A stretch of 64,000 bases of DNA. It comes from an unidentified bacterial endosymbiont (GTDB lineage: Bacteria; Pseudomonadota; Gammaproteobacteria; Enterobacterales; Enterobacteriaceae). A model generated the notes under the pieces. That model did not search any database. It saw only the letters and a list, made by a program, of their open reading frames with translations, and had not been told where the DNA came from. Made by a program: the position numbers and the translations under genes. Below, one piece after another: positions 33,054 through 45,548 of this stretch (its first letter is position 1; each line of letters opens with the position of its first letter). The DNA is taken from NCBI RefSeq assembly GCF_918797525.1, contig NZ_OU963893.1:558001-622000 (forward strand). Direction: 5' to 3'.

Positions 33054-35384
33054 TCAGCGTTTTTTACCCATCGCCGCCGCCAGCGCATCCATCATCGCAC
33101 TGTTGCCCGCCGGTTGAGTGTCACGCCCGAGTGGCTTCGCCGCTTTTGCAGCCGGACGCTGCTGCTCGCGGGCGCTGCCAGTGCCGCCACGACGCGCAGA
33201 GGTTTCACCCGGCTGCTCGTCCAGACGCATGGTCAGAGCGATACGTTTGCGCTGGAGATCCACGTCCAGCACTTTCACCTTCACGATATCGCCCGCTTTG
33301 ACCACGGTATGCGGGTCTTCAACGAACTTATCGGCGAGGGATGAAATATGGACCAGCCCATCCTGATGAACGCCGATATCGACAAACGCGCCAAAGTTGG
33401 TGACGTTAGTGACCGCACCTTCCAGCACCATGCCTGGCAGCAGGTCGTTCAGGGTCTCAACGCCGTCGGCAAAGGTGGCGGTTTTAAACTCAGGACGTGG
33501 GTCGCGGCCCGGTTTTTCCAGCTCTTTGATGATGTCGCTCACCGTCGGTACGCCAAACTGTTCGTCGGTGAAATCCACCGCTTTCAGGTTGCGCAGGGCG
33601 CTGTTATCGCCCATCAGATCTTTTAGCGCCTGCCGGGTCGCGGCCAGGATACGTTCCACCACCGGGTAGGCTTCCGGGTGAACGGTTGAGGCATCTAGCG
33701 GGTTATCGCCGTGGTTGATACGCAGGAAGCCCGCGCACTGCTCAAATGCTTTCGGCCCCAGTCGGCTTACCTTCAGCAGTTGCTGACGGTTCTGGAACTG
33801 ACCGTTTTCATCACGCCAGGAGACGATATTCTGCGCCATCATGCGGGTCAGACCCGCCACGCGCGTCAGCAGGGGAACGGAGGCGGTGTTCAAATCAACG
33901 CCGACGGCGTTCACGCAATCTTCCACTACCGCATCCAGTTTACGCGCCAGCTGAGTCTGGCTAACGTCGTGCTGATACTGGCCCACACCGATGGATTTCG
34001 GGTCGATTTTTACCAGCTCCGCCAGCGGATCCTGCAGACGACGGGCAATGGAAACCGCGCCGCGCAGAGAAACGTCCAGCTCCGGGAACTCCAGTGCGGC
34101 CAGCTCAGAGGCGGAGTATACGGATGCGCCCGCTTCACTGACGATCACTTTCTGGGCGGTCACTTTCGGGAACTGCTTTTGCACGTCGAGGTAGAAACGC
34201 TCGGTTTCACGGGACGCCGTACCGTTACCGATGGCGACCAGCTCCACGTTGTACTTCTCGCACAGTGCGGCAACTGCGACCGCGGCTTTCGCTGCCTGAC
34301 CGGTATGCGGATAAATGGTGTCGGTGGCGACCAGCTTGCCGGTGCCATCAACCACCGCCACTTTCACGCCGGTACGCAGACCCGGATCAAGACCCATGGT
34401 CGCGCGCAGGCCTGCAGGGGCCGCCATCAGCAGGTCGTGCAGGTTGCGAGCGAATACATTAATTGCTTCATCTTCGGCGCGCTCGCGTACGGTGCCCATC
34501 AGCTCGGTTTCAAGGTGCATCAGCACTTTGATGCGCCAGGTCCAGCTCACTACGCCTTTACGCCAGCCGTCCGCCGGAGCGTTGTTCAGGCGAAGATTGA
34601 GGTGGTCAGCGATGATCTGCTCGCCGTGGCTCTCTTTCGGCGGCTCATCAAATTGCGGGTCGGCGTTCAGGGAGAGCTGCAGCACACCTTCGTTGCGCCC
34701 GCGGAACATCGCCAGCGCGCGGTGGGAAGGGGTGGTTGACATGGGTTCGTGGTGATCGAAGTAGTCGCGGAACTTCGCCCCCTCTTCCTCTTTGCCAGCC
34801 ACCACGGTGGACACGATGTGCGCGTTCTTCCACAGATAATCACGCACTTTGGACAGCAGGGCGGCGTCTTCAGCGAAGCGCTCCATCAGGATGTAGCGTG
34901 CGCCATCCAGCGCGGCTTTGGTATCGGCCACGCCTTTGTCGGCGTCGATAAATTTCGCCGCTTCGGTTTCCGGGTCGTGTGACGGTTCATTCCACAGCCG
35001 GTCGGCCAGCGGCTCGAGGCCAGCTTCAATCGCAATCTGTCCGCGCGTGCGGCGCTTCGGTTTGTACGGGAGATAGAGATCTTCTAACTCGGTTTTGCTC
35101 AGGGTGCCGTTAATGGCATTTTCCAGCTCGCTGGTCAATTTGCCCTGTTCGCCGACGGATTTAAGGATCGCCTGGCGTCGGTCTTCCAGCTCGCGCAGGT
35201 AGCCGAGACGCGTCTCCAGGTTACGCAGCTGTGTGTCATCCAGACCGCCGGTGACTTCCTTACGATAACGTGCAATAAACGGCACGGTGTTCCCTTCATC
35301 AAGCAGGCGAACGGCAGCTTCTACCTGTTCGGCTCTGGCCTGAATATCACCCGCAATAATGCGGCAGAGCGAATCTTTCATCAT
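33054..35384 (-). CDS. tex: Tex-family transcription accessory protein (YhgF)
   Basis: Tex is an RNA-binding protein that interacts with the transcription machinery; its exact role in enterobacteria is not settled. The 776 residues are close to E. coli YhgF (773). The order is an N-terminal helical region, a YqgF-like nuclease domain ([19 protein letters not shown]), helix-hairpin-helix motifs ([17 protein letters not shown]), and an S1 domain ([22 protein letters not shown]). A low-complexity tail precedes [16 protein letters not shown]. It begins 87 bases after greB ends on the same strand. Confidence 0.97.
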   Translation of the reverse strand: MMKDSLCRIIAGDIQARAEQVEAAVRLLDEGNTVPFIARYRKEVTGGLDDTQLRNLETRLGYLRELEDRRQAILKSVGEQGKLTSELENAINGTLSKTELEDLYLPYKPKRRTRGQIAIEAGLEPLADRLWNEPSHDPETEAAKFIDADKGVADTKAALDGARYILMERFAEDAALLSKVRDYLWKNAHIVSTVVAGKEEEGAKFRDYFDHHEPMSTTPSHRALAMFRGRNEGVLQLSLNADPQFDEPPKESHGEQIIADHLNLRLNNAPADGWRKGVVSWTWRIKVLMHLETELMGTVRERAEDEAINVFARNLHDLLMAAPAGLRATMGLDPGLRTGVKVAVVDGTGKLVATDTIYPHTGQAAKAAVAVAALCEKYNVELVAIGNGTASRETERFYLDVQKQFPKVTAQKVIVSEAGASVYSASELAALEFPELDVSLRGAVSIARRLQDPLAELVKIDPKSIGVGQYQHDVSQTQLARKLDAVVEDCVNAVGVDLNTASVPLLTRVAGLTRMMAQNIVSWRDENGQFQNRQQLLKVSRLGPKAFEQCAGFLRINHGDNPLDASTVHPEAYPVVERILAATRQALKDLMGDNSALRNLKAVDFTDEQFGVPTVSDIIKELEKPGRDPRPEFKTATFADGVETLNDLLPGMVLEGAVTNVTNFGAFVDIGVHQDGLVHISSLADKFVEDPHTVVKAGDIVKVKVLDVDLQRKRIALTMRLDEQPGETSARRGGTGSAREQQRPAAKAAKPLGRDTQPAGNSAMMDALAAAMGKKR

Positions 35385-35470
35385 GGCTTTTTCATCTTGT
35401 GGGTCAAAAAACAGGGGATAGTTATACGGGCTGACACGGCAAAATGCCAGCCACGGAGGGCGCTCTCGGA

Positions 35471-35944
35471 CTATTTAACGTACGCGATCTCGTTCACATA
35501 CCAGCTTGCTTCGCCGCCAGGGGTCTGCACGACGGCGAGATCACCGACCTCCTTTTTCAGCAGCGCGCGGGCCATGGGCGAATCGATAGAGATATAATCC
35601 TTACGACCGAAAATTTCATCGTAACCGACGATGCGAAAACGCAGGGTATTGCCGTCATCGTTTTCGATCTCGACCCACGCGCCGAAGAATACCTTCCCCT
35701 CCTGCTGGGGGGAGTAATCGACAATTTTAAGGTTTTCAAGGCACTTAGTCAGATAGCGAACCCGCCTGTCGATTTCGCGCAGCCGCTTTTTGTTGTACTG
35801 GTAGTCAGCGTTCTCGCTACGATCGCCGAGGCTCGCCGCCCAGGTGACTTTTTTAGTCACTTCCGGGCGCTCTTCGCGCCACAGGTAATCCATCTCTTGT
35901 TTAAGTTTATCGTACCCTTCGCGGGTGATCAGGGGCGTTTTCAT
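35471..35944 (-). CDS. greB: Transcript cleavage factor GreB
   Basis: GreB rescues backtracked RNA polymerase by stimulating cleavage of the nascent RNA. The start at 35944 ([15 protein letters not shown]) gives 157 residues, one fewer than E. coli. The N-terminal coiled coil carries the acidic tip [17 protein letters not shown], and the C-terminal FKBP-like domain has [19 protein letters not shown]. It is divergent from ompR; the 228 bases between hold the ompB promoter region. Confidence 0.98.
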   Translation of the reverse strand: MKTPLITREGYDKLKQEMDYLWREERPEVTKKVTWAASLGDRSENADYQYNKKRLREIDRRVRYLTKCLENLKIVDYSPQQEGKVFFGAWVEIENDDGNTLRFRIVGYDEIFGRKDYISIDSPMARALLKKEVGDLAVVQTPGGEASWYVNEIAYVK

Positions 35945-36172
35945 GGTGCAGCCTTCAATGCCGGTTCTCTGTTTTGCGCACAATACGTACCCTGCAGTGT
36001 AACAGACAGGATTAATAATGATTTATGTGATGAAATAAGCAGATAAGCTGCTGTTAAATATGCTTTGTAACAATTTCGACTAGAATTTATACCAGAATTA
36101 GCTGGTCGAAAACGTGCACTTTTTTAGAATACGCTGTTACAAAGACTATCCGAACCTTTGGGAGTACACATA

Positions 36173-38235
<2,063 letters not shown>

Positions 38236-38254
38236 AAAAGGGTGCGATCTGATG

Positions 38255-38275
38255 CCCTCACCCACGGGGAGAGGG
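38255..38275. repeat. CTCTCCCC-family palindrome after envZ
   Basis: CCCTCACCC, ACG and GGGAGAGGG form a stem with one mismatch between envZ and the convergent pck gene. Confidence 0.55.
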
Positions 38276-38291
38276 AGCAAACACTAAAAAT

Positions 38292-38318
38292 GGCAACTTT
38301 CGTTGCCTTTTTGTTTTT
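38292..38318. terminator. Bidirectional terminator between envZ and pck
   Basis: GGCAAC and GTTGCC pair around TTTC, followed by TTTTTGTTTTT. An A tract on the other side lets it also serve pck. Confidence 0.85.
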
Positions 38319-38320
38319 AC

Positions 38321-39940
38321 CTACAGCTTAGGTCCCGCACTCACCAGCGCAGCCCCCGCCGGAGTATCGGTATACTTCTCGAAGTTTTCAATAAACAGCT
38401 TCGCCAGTGATTCCGCCTTCTCACGCCACTGCTCTGGTGAACCGTAGGTACTGCGTGGGTCAAGGATTCGGGTATCCACGCCCGGCAGCGCCGTTGGGAT
38501 CGCCAGATCAAACATCGGCAGGGTAAAGGTTTCAGCGTTATCGAGAGAACCATCCAGAATGGCATCAATAATGGCGCGCGTATCCTGAATTGAGATGCGT
38601 TTGCCCGTTCCATTCCAGCCGGTGTTCACCAGGTACGCCTGCGCACCGGATGCCTGCATGCGTTTGACCAGCACTTCTGCGTACTGGGTCGGGTGCAGCG
38701 ACAGGAACGCCGCGCCAAAACAGGCGGAGAAGGTTGGCGTTGGCTCTGTCACGCCGCGCTCGGTACCGGCCAGTTTGGCGGTAAAACCAGACAGGAAATG
38801 GTACTGCGTCTGGTTGGCGGTCAGACGAGAAACCGGTGGTAACACGCCGAACGCATCTGCGGTGAGGAAAATCACCTTCGTTGCATGACCCGCCTTCGAC
38901 ACCGGTTTAACGACATTATCGATGTGATAGATAGGGTAGGACACGCGAGTATTTTCGGTTTTGGACGCGTCGTCAAAGTCAATGGTACCATCGGCTCGCA
39001 CGGTGACGTTTTCCAGCAGCGCATCGCGACGAATGGCGTGGAAGATATCCGGCTCTGCCTCTTCAGACAGACGAATCGTTTTCGCGTAGCAGCCACCTTC
39101 AAAGTTAAACACACCGTCATCATCCCAGCCGTGCTCGTCATCGCCAATCAAACGACGCTTAGGATCGGTAGAGAGGGTCGTTTTGCCGGTGCCGGAGAGG
39201 CCAAAGAATACCGCGACATCTCCTTTCTCACCGACATTGGCTGAACAGTGCATGGAGGCGATTCCGCGCAGCGGCAGCAGGTAGTTCATCACTGAGAACA
39301 TCCCTTTCTTCATCTCGCCGCCGTACCAGGTGCCGCCAATAAGCTGGATACGCTCGGTCAGGTTGAAGGCAATGAAGTTTTCAGAGTTCATGCCCTGCTC
39401 TTTCCACTGTGGGTTAGTGCATTTCGCACCGTTCATCACGATGAAATCAAGGGTGAAATCCTGTAGCTCTTCGTCGGTGGGACGAATAAACATGTTTTTC
39501 ACGAAATGCGCCTGCCAGGCCACTTCGGTGATAAAACGCACGGAAAGCCGGGTGTCGGCGTTAGCGCCACAGAACGCATCAATAATAAACAGGCGCTTGC
39601 CGGAGAGTTGGTGGGTAACGAGATCTTTCAGATGCTGCCAGGTGTCTGGGGAGAGCGGTTTGTTATCGTTCTTCCCTTTGCCCTTATCCGCCCACCACAG
39701 CGTATCGCGGGTAGTATCATCCCGGACGATATACTTATCCTTGGGCGAACGACCGGTAAAAATACCGGTATCAACGGCGATAGCACCAAGGTTTGTCAGC
39801 ACACCGCGCTCGTAACCTTCCAGTGCTGGATTTAGCTCTTCCTGATACAACGTATCGTAATCGGGGTTATAGATGACATCCTGGGCGTCTTGAATACCAT
39901 AAGCCTTGAGATCTTGCGGGGTTAAACCAGTAACACGCAT
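38321..39940 (-). CDS. pckA: Phosphoenolpyruvate carboxykinase (ATP)
   Basis: PckA converts oxaloacetate and ATP to phosphoenolpyruvate and CO2, the entry to gluconeogenesis. The 539 residues are one fewer than E. coli. The P-loop is [13 protein letters not shown] (about 247-259). Metal-binding and substrate blocks are [12 protein letters not shown] and [21 protein letters not shown]. It is a single-gene unit, expected to be under catabolite control; a CRP-like site lies about 230 bases upstream. E. coli yhgE, which lies between pck and hslO, is absent. Confidence 0.98.
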   Translation of the reverse strand: MRVTGLTPQDLKAYGIQDAQDVIYNPDYDTLYQEELNPALEGYERGVLTNLGAIAVDTGIFTGRSPKDKYIVRDDTTRDTLWWADKGKGKNDNKPLSPDTWQHLKDLVTHQLSGKRLFIIDAFCGANADTRLSVRFITEVAWQAHFVKNMFIRPTDEELQDFTLDFIVMNGAKCTNPQWKEQGMNSENFIAFNLTERIQLIGGTWYGGEMKKGMFSVMNYLLPLRGIASMHCSANVGEKGDVAVFFGLSGTGKTTLSTDPKRRLIGDDEHGWDDDGVFNFEGGCYAKTIRLSEEAEPDIFHAIRRDALLENVTVRADGTIDFDDASKTENTRVSYPIYHIDNVVKPVSKAGHATKVIFLTADAFGVLPPVSRLTANQTQYHFLSGFTAKLAGTERGVTEPTPTFSACFGAAFLSLHPTQYAEVLVKRMQASGAQAYLVNTGWNGTGKRISIQDTRAIIDAILDGSLDNAETFTLPMFDLAIPTALPGVDTRILDPRSTYGSPEQWREKAESLAKLFIENFEKYTDTPAGAALVSAGPKL

Positions 39941-40276
39941 ATCACTGCTCCTTAGCCAATATGTACTGCCTGAAATTGTAGGGTTTTTCTGTGGTTGTTA
40001 ACCGCGACGGGGCTCATAGATTTACGTATCTGGTCAAAACCCTTACTAACGGAAAACGCTGCAACTCCAGTCGCAGGGCAGACGGATTATCGCAGGATTC
40101 GTATTTTGGTTGGGGAAAATGTTCCTAAAAGGTTAAGGGTTGGTGAATTTAACCGAAGGAATGTGAATGTAATCGCATACATGTAAGAAAATTACGTAAG
40201 AGTTACATCATGAAAACGATTCAGCATGAACACCCTCTCCCCAAACGGGAAAGAGGGCAGGGTGAAGAGCACTATT
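39941..40276. promoter_or_regulatory. pck upstream region with a CRP-like site
   Basis: These 336 bases between pck and hslO hold no gene I can support. A CRP-like site TGTGA-ATGTAA-TCGCA lies at 40162-40177, about 230 bases upstream of the pck start. A CTCTCCCC palindrome at 40233-40257 adjoins the hslO 3' end. Most of the stretch is AT-rich. Confidence 0.5.
40233..40257. repeat. CTCTCCCC-family palindrome downstream of hslO
   Basis: CCCTCTCCCC, AAAC and GGGAAAGAGGG form an imperfect hairpin, flanked by CA and CAGGGTG. It is 20 bases from the hslO stop. Confidence 0.6.
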
Positions 40277-41155
40277 TTAGTGAACCAGCGGATCCGCCGG
40301 CGAAGCGTTGTTACGGATCTCGGCGATATCCATCGAATTAAACACGTAATGTGTGCCGCAGTAGTCACAATGCATATCGATTTCGCCGTCTTCCGCCATG
40401 ATGCTATCGATCTCTTCATCCGGCAGGGTTTTCAGCGCGCCAGCGCAACGCTCGCGGGAGCAGGTACACTTAAATTCCACCGCCTGTGGATCGTAAACCG
40501 TCACCTCTTCTTCATGATACAGGCGCCACAGCACATCGGTCGCGGAGAGGGTGAACAACTCTTCCGCTTTGATGGTTTCTGTCAGGGTCGCCAGGTGCTC
40601 GAAGTCGTTGGTCTGTGCGTCCTGCGCAGGCAGAACCTGCAGCAGCATACCGCCTGCAGCAGGCTGACCATCCACTTCACCAGTACGGATGAACAGGCGG
40701 GTTGGCAACTGCTCCGAACGCATAAAGTAATCTTCCAGGCAGGCCGCGAGGGTATCACCTTCAAGTCCGACAACACCCTGATAACGCTCACCTTCTTCTG
40801 GCGCAATGGTAATGACCAGATAACCATTACCGACCAGCGTTTTCAGGTCTGCGTTTTCAGGAATATCCCCCTGAACGCGCGCCACACCGCGCATCTGCTG
40901 TTGGTTATTACCGTTAATCACCGCCAGCGTCATGGGGCCATCACCCTGTAGCTGCACGGTGATATCTCCGGCAAATTTTAGCGTGGCGGTCAGCAGGCTG
41001 GTGGCAACCAGCAGTTCGCCCAACAGGTTTTTTACCGGCAGCGGGTAGTTGTGGTTATCCAGAATCTGTTTCCAGGTTTCGGAGACGGTGACCAGCTCGC
41101 CGCGCACGGCGAATTGTTCAAACAGATAGCGGTGTAATTGGTCGTGTTGGGCCAT
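40277..41155 (-). CDS. hslO: Redox-regulated holdase chaperone Hsp33
   Basis: Hsp33 is switched on by oxidation and heat and binds unfolding proteins. The 292 residues equal the E. coli protein. The C-terminal zinc switch has CTCSRERC and CDYCGTHY, the four redox cysteines. It follows hslR after 23 bases on the same strand, forming part of a yrfG-hslR-hslO heat-shock operon. Confidence 0.98.
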   Translation of the reverse strand: MAQHDQLHRYLFEQFAVRGELVTVSETWKQILDNHNYPLPVKNLLGELLVATSLLTATLKFAGDITVQLQGDGPMTLAVINGNNQQQMRGVARVQGDIPENADLKTLVGNGYLVITIAPEEGERYQGVVGLEGDTLAACLEDYFMRSEQLPTRLFIRTGEVDGQPAAGGMLLQVLPAQDAQTNDFEHLATLTETIKAEELFTLSATDVLWRLYHEEEVTVYDPQAVEFKCTCSRERCAGALKTLPDEEIDSIMAEDGEIDMHCDYCGTHYVFNSMDIAEIRNNASPADPLVH

Positions 41156-41178
41156 TTTAGTCTCTCGTGCAGGTGAGG

Positions 41179-41580
41179 TTACTCGGTCTCACCGTGTTTA
41201 AATTTCATCAGATCGCGGCGCTCTTTTTTATCCGGTCGCCGGTCCGGGTGTGGCATCGTCAGCGCGTTCATTTTGCGCGCCAGCGCGGTTTTTTCGCGCT
41301 TCTCAATGCTTTCGGCCGTCTCTTCATAAAGCAAAACGGCTTCGGTTGCGGGCCGCCGCTGTTCCGTTATGGCTTTCACCACCACCGTTTTTTCATCGTT
41401 GCCCTGACGCAGCGTGAGCGTGGCATTCAGTTCAACCAGCTTGCTCGGCTTACTGCGCTGGCCGTTGTAATGCACTTTTCCGCCGTCAACCATTTCACGG
41501 GCAAGGGCGCGCGTTTTATAAAAACGGGCTGCCCATAGCCATTTATCCAGTCTTACCCCATCAGCGGGTTTTTCTTTCAT
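41179..41580 (-). CDS. hslR: Ribosome-associated heat shock protein Hsp15
   Basis: Hsp15 binds stalled 50S subunits that carry peptidyl-tRNA and helps to recycle them. It is a 133-residue S4-domain RNA-binding protein. The S4 motif is [31 protein letters not shown] near the N-terminus, and the C-terminus is very basic. Its start overlaps the end of yrfG by four bases. Confidence 0.97.
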   Translation of the reverse strand: MKEKPADGVRLDKWLWAARFYKTRALAREMVDGGKVHYNGQRSKPSKLVELNATLTLRQGNDEKTVVVKAITEQRRPATEAVLLYEETAESIEKREKTALARKMNALTMPHPDRRPDKKERRDLMKFKHGETE

Positions 41581-42260
41581 GGCGTCTCCTTCACGGTGAG
41601 TGAGGGGATCATCCGGCGATAGTCATTCAGCCCCGGATGACGCAGATAGCTTTTTTCAGCCAGGCCAGAATCGGGGTTGGTTACGCCCAGACAATAGCGA
41701 ATGCCGAATGTCGCGGCGGCATCCAGGATCGCCTCGCTGTCATCAACAAATAACGTGCGCTCAGGCTGCAAATCGGTCTCTTTTGCCACCGCATGCCATA
41801 ACCGCTGATCCTCTTTCGGATAACCAAATGTGTGGGTGGAAAGTAATAAATCAAGGTGTGAAGCGAGACCCGTATGTTCAAGCTTCACGGCCAAATTATG
41901 CGGATGCGCGTTCGTCAGTAAAATACGGCGCTTACCGCTCGCTTTCAGCGCGTCAAGGAAGGGCACGGTGTCCTCACGCAAGGCTGCACGCGATCCCTGG
42001 GCTGTCGTCATTGCACAAATATCCAAACTGAGGCGCTCGCTCCAGTAGTCCAGACAGTACCAGTTTAGCGTATGCTGCACAGCGCTATATTGCGAACGAA
42101 TGAATTCCTGCGCTTCTGCCGGGGAGATACCCTGTTGTTCGCCATAAGTTTCCGGCACCAGTTTTTGCCAGAAATAGTTATCAAAGGCGAGATCGAGCAG
42201 CGTGCCGTCCATATCCAGCAGGACGGTATCGACCTCCTGCCAGGCGATATCAAGATGCAT
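41577..42260 (-). CDS. yrfG: HAD-family GMP/IMP nucleotidase YrfG
   Basis: YrfG is a HAD hydrolase with nucleotidase activity on purine monophosphates in E. coli. The 227 residues are close to the E. coli 222. Motif I is LLDMDGTLLDLAFDN, motif II LLTNAHPHN, and motif III/IV includes GYPKEDQRLW and FVDDSEAILDAAA. It lies between igaA and hslR and is coupled to hslR by a 4-base overlap. Confidence 0.95.
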   Translation of the reverse strand: MHLDIAWQEVDTVLLDMDGTLLDLAFDNYFWQKLVPETYGEQQGISPAEAQEFIRSQYSAVQHTLNWYCLDYWSERLSLDICAMTTAQGSRAALREDTVPFLDALKASGKRRILLTNAHPHNLAVKLEHTGLASHLDLLLSTHTFGYPKEDQRLWHAVAKETDLQPERTLFVDDSEAILDAAATFGIRYCLGVTNPDSGLAEKSYLRHPGLNDYRRMIPSLTVKETP

Positions 42261-42325
42261 TAAAGGGGAACTCCAGCCAGAAGAAACGTGCGCGACAGGT
42301 TAGCACAACTTGTCGCGCAGTGGCG

Positions 42326-44464
42326 TTATCCGATCAGGCTCTCAGAGGAGGGGAGCAGTGCAGGGTTGAGGCTATTTTCATAATACTGCTGGATATCGGC
42401 CAGACGCGTGCGCGAACGCTGGTAGCGGCGCAGCGCCATAAACCCGTTCCAGAAAACACACACCACCATCGTAATCAGCAGCAGCGACGTCCCGATATAG
42501 CGCCATAAGCCTGCGCTATCGGGCATCCGGTGCAGGCCGATATGGCGCGTACCGTTGGCGTCGGTAAAGATACTGGTGACGATCCCTTCAGCACTGAACG
42601 GCGTCTGCATCAGCATCTGCGCCAGACGCTGGAACGCCCCCCATTGCTCCTGAGGCGGGTAGTCATACAGCGCAACCTGCGGATAAGGCTGATCGACCAG
42701 ATCGCTTCCCTCATCGCTGACAATCACAAAACCGCCTGGCGCGGGGCTATTGAGCGCCTGCGCCGCGCGCGTCGTTTCACGCATCACAAAGGGGGCGGTA
42801 GACGTGGCAACCAGGTTATCCAGCGATTCGGCACTGACCGGACGCAGCAATACGTTAACGCCGTCCAGTCGTCCTGCTTCGGCACGTTTCACCAGCGCGT
42901 CCCAGTCTTTGCTGTTCCCGAGATTCACCAGCGCATTTTTAAGGCGTATGCATTCATCCTGGACAGAACACAGATCCTCTGTTTTCAGAACGATTTCACC
43001 AAAGTCATCCAGCAATACCATGCCCGATTTCTGAATAGCCGAGCGCAGGGCTGGGCTGACGCGTGAATCATCCTCTGTTTTCGGATGTAGCTGGCGGTTA
43101 ACCGTCTGAGTCAAGGCTGTTGCTTTCGTCACGACCTCAGATTCCGGTAACGGCAGCGGCGGAGCATCATTCCAGATGATTTGCGAGCAGTCGAACGGCG
43201 TGAACGGGGAGTTCTGGCGCGTGTTCCAGGCTCCCGGAGTATGGATATTACACATTCCGCTGCCTTTCAGGCGTAACGTATCGCCGACGCGCACACCGGC
43301 CTCATCCAACTGCCTGACGCTGGTAGCTTCTATGGTTTGCGCCCCTTTTATCCACGAGAGGGTAAATTTTATGGGCATGTCCAGCGGCACAAAAAGCAGC
43401 AGCACGGCAAACACCAGCGCTGCGCCGCCGGCAATAACCGTACTGCGCAGCCAGTGCTGCAGGGGAAAATTTTTCACTTCGTCGTGCAGGGATAAATAAC
43501 GCCCCTGACGCACAACGTGGCGGTCAAGGTAGATATCAATATCGGTTTTATGCCCTAAATCCTGGGTGATCCACGGCTGCCAGTGACGCGGATAGATGAG
43601 ATCGATAATGCCGAGCGAGATATTGTTGATATGTTCCTGATCGTTCTCGCCGAACAAACCCCAGCGTTTTGGCGTTCCACGCAGGCAATGAATTTCACGT
43701 AGCGACGTTTTCGCCGGAGGCGCGAACAGCCCCCACAGACCGGCTGCCAGCAGCAGTACCGCCCCCCCCGCCAGCCAGGGAACAAATACTTCCGGCGTCA
43801 GCAGGCAGAAGAAAAAGAGCAGGAAGGCGGCGACGATCAGTACCGCTTCACGGATGCCGTCCGGGCGGCTCAGGGCATACTCTTCATGCGTCTCCTGGCG
43901 AATGTTGAGCAGTTCAATCTGTTCTGTCTCTTCACCGCGAATAGAGGCCTGAGCGGCGCTGGCGCGTTCCAGTGCGAAGCGTGGCGCTTCCTGTACATAC
44001 TCATCCAGGGTATGGCCATTGAGCGAGATAACCAACGGTAATGCGTCGGTATGGATCAACTCAACGCTATTTTCGTCGTTGATGTACTGTTCCCAGAACG
44101 GCGGAAGATGCACTTCCGCAGAGTCGAGATAGTAACGCCATTTGTTGGGGTCATTGGTGGTGATGCCATAGCGGGTGATAGAGCGCGTCACGCAAAGTAC
44201 GGTGTCGCTTTGCGCGTTCAGATTGAGCGACACCGGGGCAGCGCTGGCACCCGTTGGCCCTGGCGTTAGCTGGGAACGGTTGAGAGTTTCAAGATAGTGT
44301 TCAACGGTCGTGCGCTCTTCGGGCGTCAGCTTACGCGTAGTCGCACCCGCAAAGGCATTTAAAAAGGGCAGCCGATATCGCCGATGCAGGCGACGCCTGT
44401 ATACCCACCATGCAACCAGCACGCCAGCCAGTGCAACAGCGAGAACAATCAAAATGGTGCTCAT
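42326..44464 (-). CDS. igaA: Rcs phosphorelay repressor IgaA (YrfF)
   Basis: IgaA is an inner-membrane protein that restrains the Rcs envelope-stress phosphorelay by contacting RcsD; in Salmonella and E. coli it is essential when Rcs is active. The 712 residues match the family (E. coli 711). Membrane segments lie at the N-terminus (STILIVLAVALAGVLVAWWV), near 205-250, near 340-360, and near the C-terminus (SLLLITMVVCVFW). A large periplasmic domain lies between the third and the last. Its upstream region contains a degenerate ERIC element (44498-44620). Confidence 0.97.
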   Translation of the reverse strand: MSTILIVLAVALAGVLVAWWVYRRRLHRRYRLPFLNAFAGATTRKLTPEERTTVEHYLETLNRSQLTPGPTGASAAPVSLNLNAQSDTVLCVTRSITRYGITTNDPNKWRYYLDSAEVHLPPFWEQYINDENSVELIHTDALPLVISLNGHTLDEYVQEAPRFALERASAAQASIRGEETEQIELLNIRQETHEEYALSRPDGIREAVLIVAAFLLFFFCLLTPEVFVPWLAGGAVLLLAAGLWGLFAPPAKTSLREIHCLRGTPKRWGLFGENDQEHINNISLGIIDLIYPRHWQPWITQDLGHKTDIDIYLDRHVVRQGRYLSLHDEVKNFPLQHWLRSTVIAGGAALVFAVLLLFVPLDMPIKFTLSWIKGAQTIEATSVRQLDEAGVRVGDTLRLKGSGMCNIHTPGAWNTRQNSPFTPFDCSQIIWNDAPPLPLPESEVVTKATALTQTVNRQLHPKTEDDSRVSPALRSAIQKSGMVLLDDFGEIVLKTEDLCSVQDECIRLKNALVNLGNSKDWDALVKRAEAGRLDGVNVLLRPVSAESLDNLVATSTAPFVMRETTRAAQALNSPAPGGFVIVSDEGSDLVDQPYPQVALYDYPPQEQWGAFQRLAQMLMQTPFSAEGIVTSIFTDANGTRHIGLHRMPDSAGLWRYIGTSLLLITMVVCVFWNGFMALRRYQRSRTRLADIQQYYENSLNPALLPSSESLIG

Positions 44465-44497
44465 GCTTTCCCCATCTTACTTATCTTCTTACAGGTG

Positions 44498-44620
44498 TAT
44501 ACCCGTTATTATTCAGGTTGCCTGTGCGTTGGCGTCTTCGCCCACACCTGGTCGCGTAGGGTAAACGCTCCCGGGGAATCGCTGCGTCGCCGCGTTCATG
44601 CAACTCGACTATCCAGGGTA
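44498..44620 (-). repeat. Degenerate ERIC element between igaA and nudE
   Basis: About 123 bases match the reverse of the enterobacterial ERIC consensus. Landmarks are TATACCCG at one end, then TTGCCTGTGCGTTGGCG, then the eroded core GCTCCCGGGGAATCGCTG, and CATGCAACTCGA with GGGTA at the other end. The core is altered against the consensus, so the copy is old. It begins 33 bases upstream of the igaA start, on the promoter side. Confidence 0.8.
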
Positions 44621-44911
44621 AAATCAGTAGCACCTTTAACATGAATGAGAGTCTGTGATTGGCTATCGGCAAATATGGAGTCGAACTTGAGCATTTTGAA
44701 GCGCATCCCAGTAACCGATGATGATAACAAAGCCTGTCGTGGCGCGATATCAGCAAATTCCTGGAAACTTTTCAACCTCTTGACTTTTCTTTTGAATTGA
44801 GTACTGAATCCTGATAAGTTGCATAAATGTAAATGCATAACGATTGACATTGCCGAAACCGTGCGGCATATCGCACAATGAAGCCAGTTCCCCCAGCAAA
44901 GACCCATCAAG
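44621..44911. other. igaA-nudE intergenic remainder
   Basis: These 291 bases should hold the divergent promoters of igaA and nudE. A TTGACA at 44844-44849 with CATATC 17 bases on is a weak candidate for nudE. A minus-strand open frame crossing the area (44596-45009) overlaps nudE and the ERIC element and has no recognised homologue. Confidence 0.35.
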
Positions 44912-45472
44912 ATGAGCAAACCATTACAAAAACCCACCATTCTGAAGGTTGAAACCGTCGCGACATCGCGTCTGTTTAATGTCGAAAGTGTGGACCTGGA
45001 GTTCAGCAACGGTGTGCGTCGCGTTTATGAACGTATGCGCCCCTCTTCACGCGAGGCGGTGATGATTGTTCCCATTGTCGACGACCATCTGATTTTGATC
45101 CGTGAATATGCGGTGGGTATCGAGTCTTACGAACTTGGTTTTTCAAAGGGGCTTATCGACCCGGGTGAAACGGTCTTTGAGGCGGCAAACCGCGAGCTAA
45201 AAGAAGAGGTCGGGTTTGGCGCAAAGGAGCTGTCGTTCCTGAAAAAACTGAGCATGGCCCCGTCCTATTTTTCCAGCAAAATGAATATTGTGGTGGCCGA
45301 AGATCTCTATCCTGAATCGCTGGAAGGGGATGAGCCTGAACCCCTGCCGCAGGTGCGCTGGCCGCTGGCGCATCTGATGGATTTACTGGAAGACCCGGAC
45401 TTTAACGAGGCGCGTAACGTGAGCGCCCTGTTCCTGGTGCGGGAGTGGTTGAAAGGGCAGGGAAGGTTGTAG
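44912..45472 (+). CDS. nudE: ADP compounds hydrolase NudE
   Basis: NudE hydrolyses ADP-ribose, Ap3A and NADH-type substrates. The 186 residues equal E. coli. The Nudix box is intact as GLIDPGETVFEAANRELKEE, followed by VGF (residues 80-102). It stands alone, divergent from igaA and convergent with mrcA. A REP unit and a terminator lie between nudE and mrcA. Confidence 0.97.
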   Translation: MSKPLQKPTILKVETVATSRLFNVESVDLEFSNGVRRVYERMRPSSREAVMIVPIVDDHLILIREYAVGIESYELGFSKGLIDPGETVFEAANRELKEEVGFGAKELSFLKKLSMAPSYFSSKMNIVVAEDLYPESLEGDEPEPLPQVRWPLAHLMDLLEDPDFNEARNVSALFLVREWLKGQGRL

Positions 45473-45482
45473 CGATAAAAAA

Positions 45483-45510
45483 GCCGGGTGGCGGCTTCGC
45501 CTTACCCGGC
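45483..45510. repeat. REP palindrome between nudE and mrcA
   Basis: GCCGGGT and ACCCGGC arms surround GGCGGCTTCGCCTT. It lies between convergent 3' ends and matches the second REP unit at 14142 in reverse orientation. Confidence 0.75.
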
Positions 45511-45519
45511 CCGTGATTA

Positions 45520-45544
45520 TGCCCGATTTTCACCGGGCATTTTT
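45520..45544 (+). terminator. Stem-loop with T tract between nudE and mrcA
   Basis: TGCCCG and CGGGCA pair around ATTTTCAC and are followed by five T residues, terminating nudE. It lies 4 bases from the mrcA stop. Confidence 0.75.
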
Positions 45545-45548
45545 ATCG

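Noticed and set aside
33711..34739. A 342-codon plus-strand open frame opposite tex
   Set aside because: It is antisense to a complete tex gene, with no recognised domain or ribosome site.
44596..45009. A 137-codon minus-strand frame between igaA and nudE
   Set aside because: It overlaps the nudE start and the end of the ERIC element, and I recognise no homologue. A segment near 44640-44760 looks somewhat protein-like, but that is not enough to call a gene.
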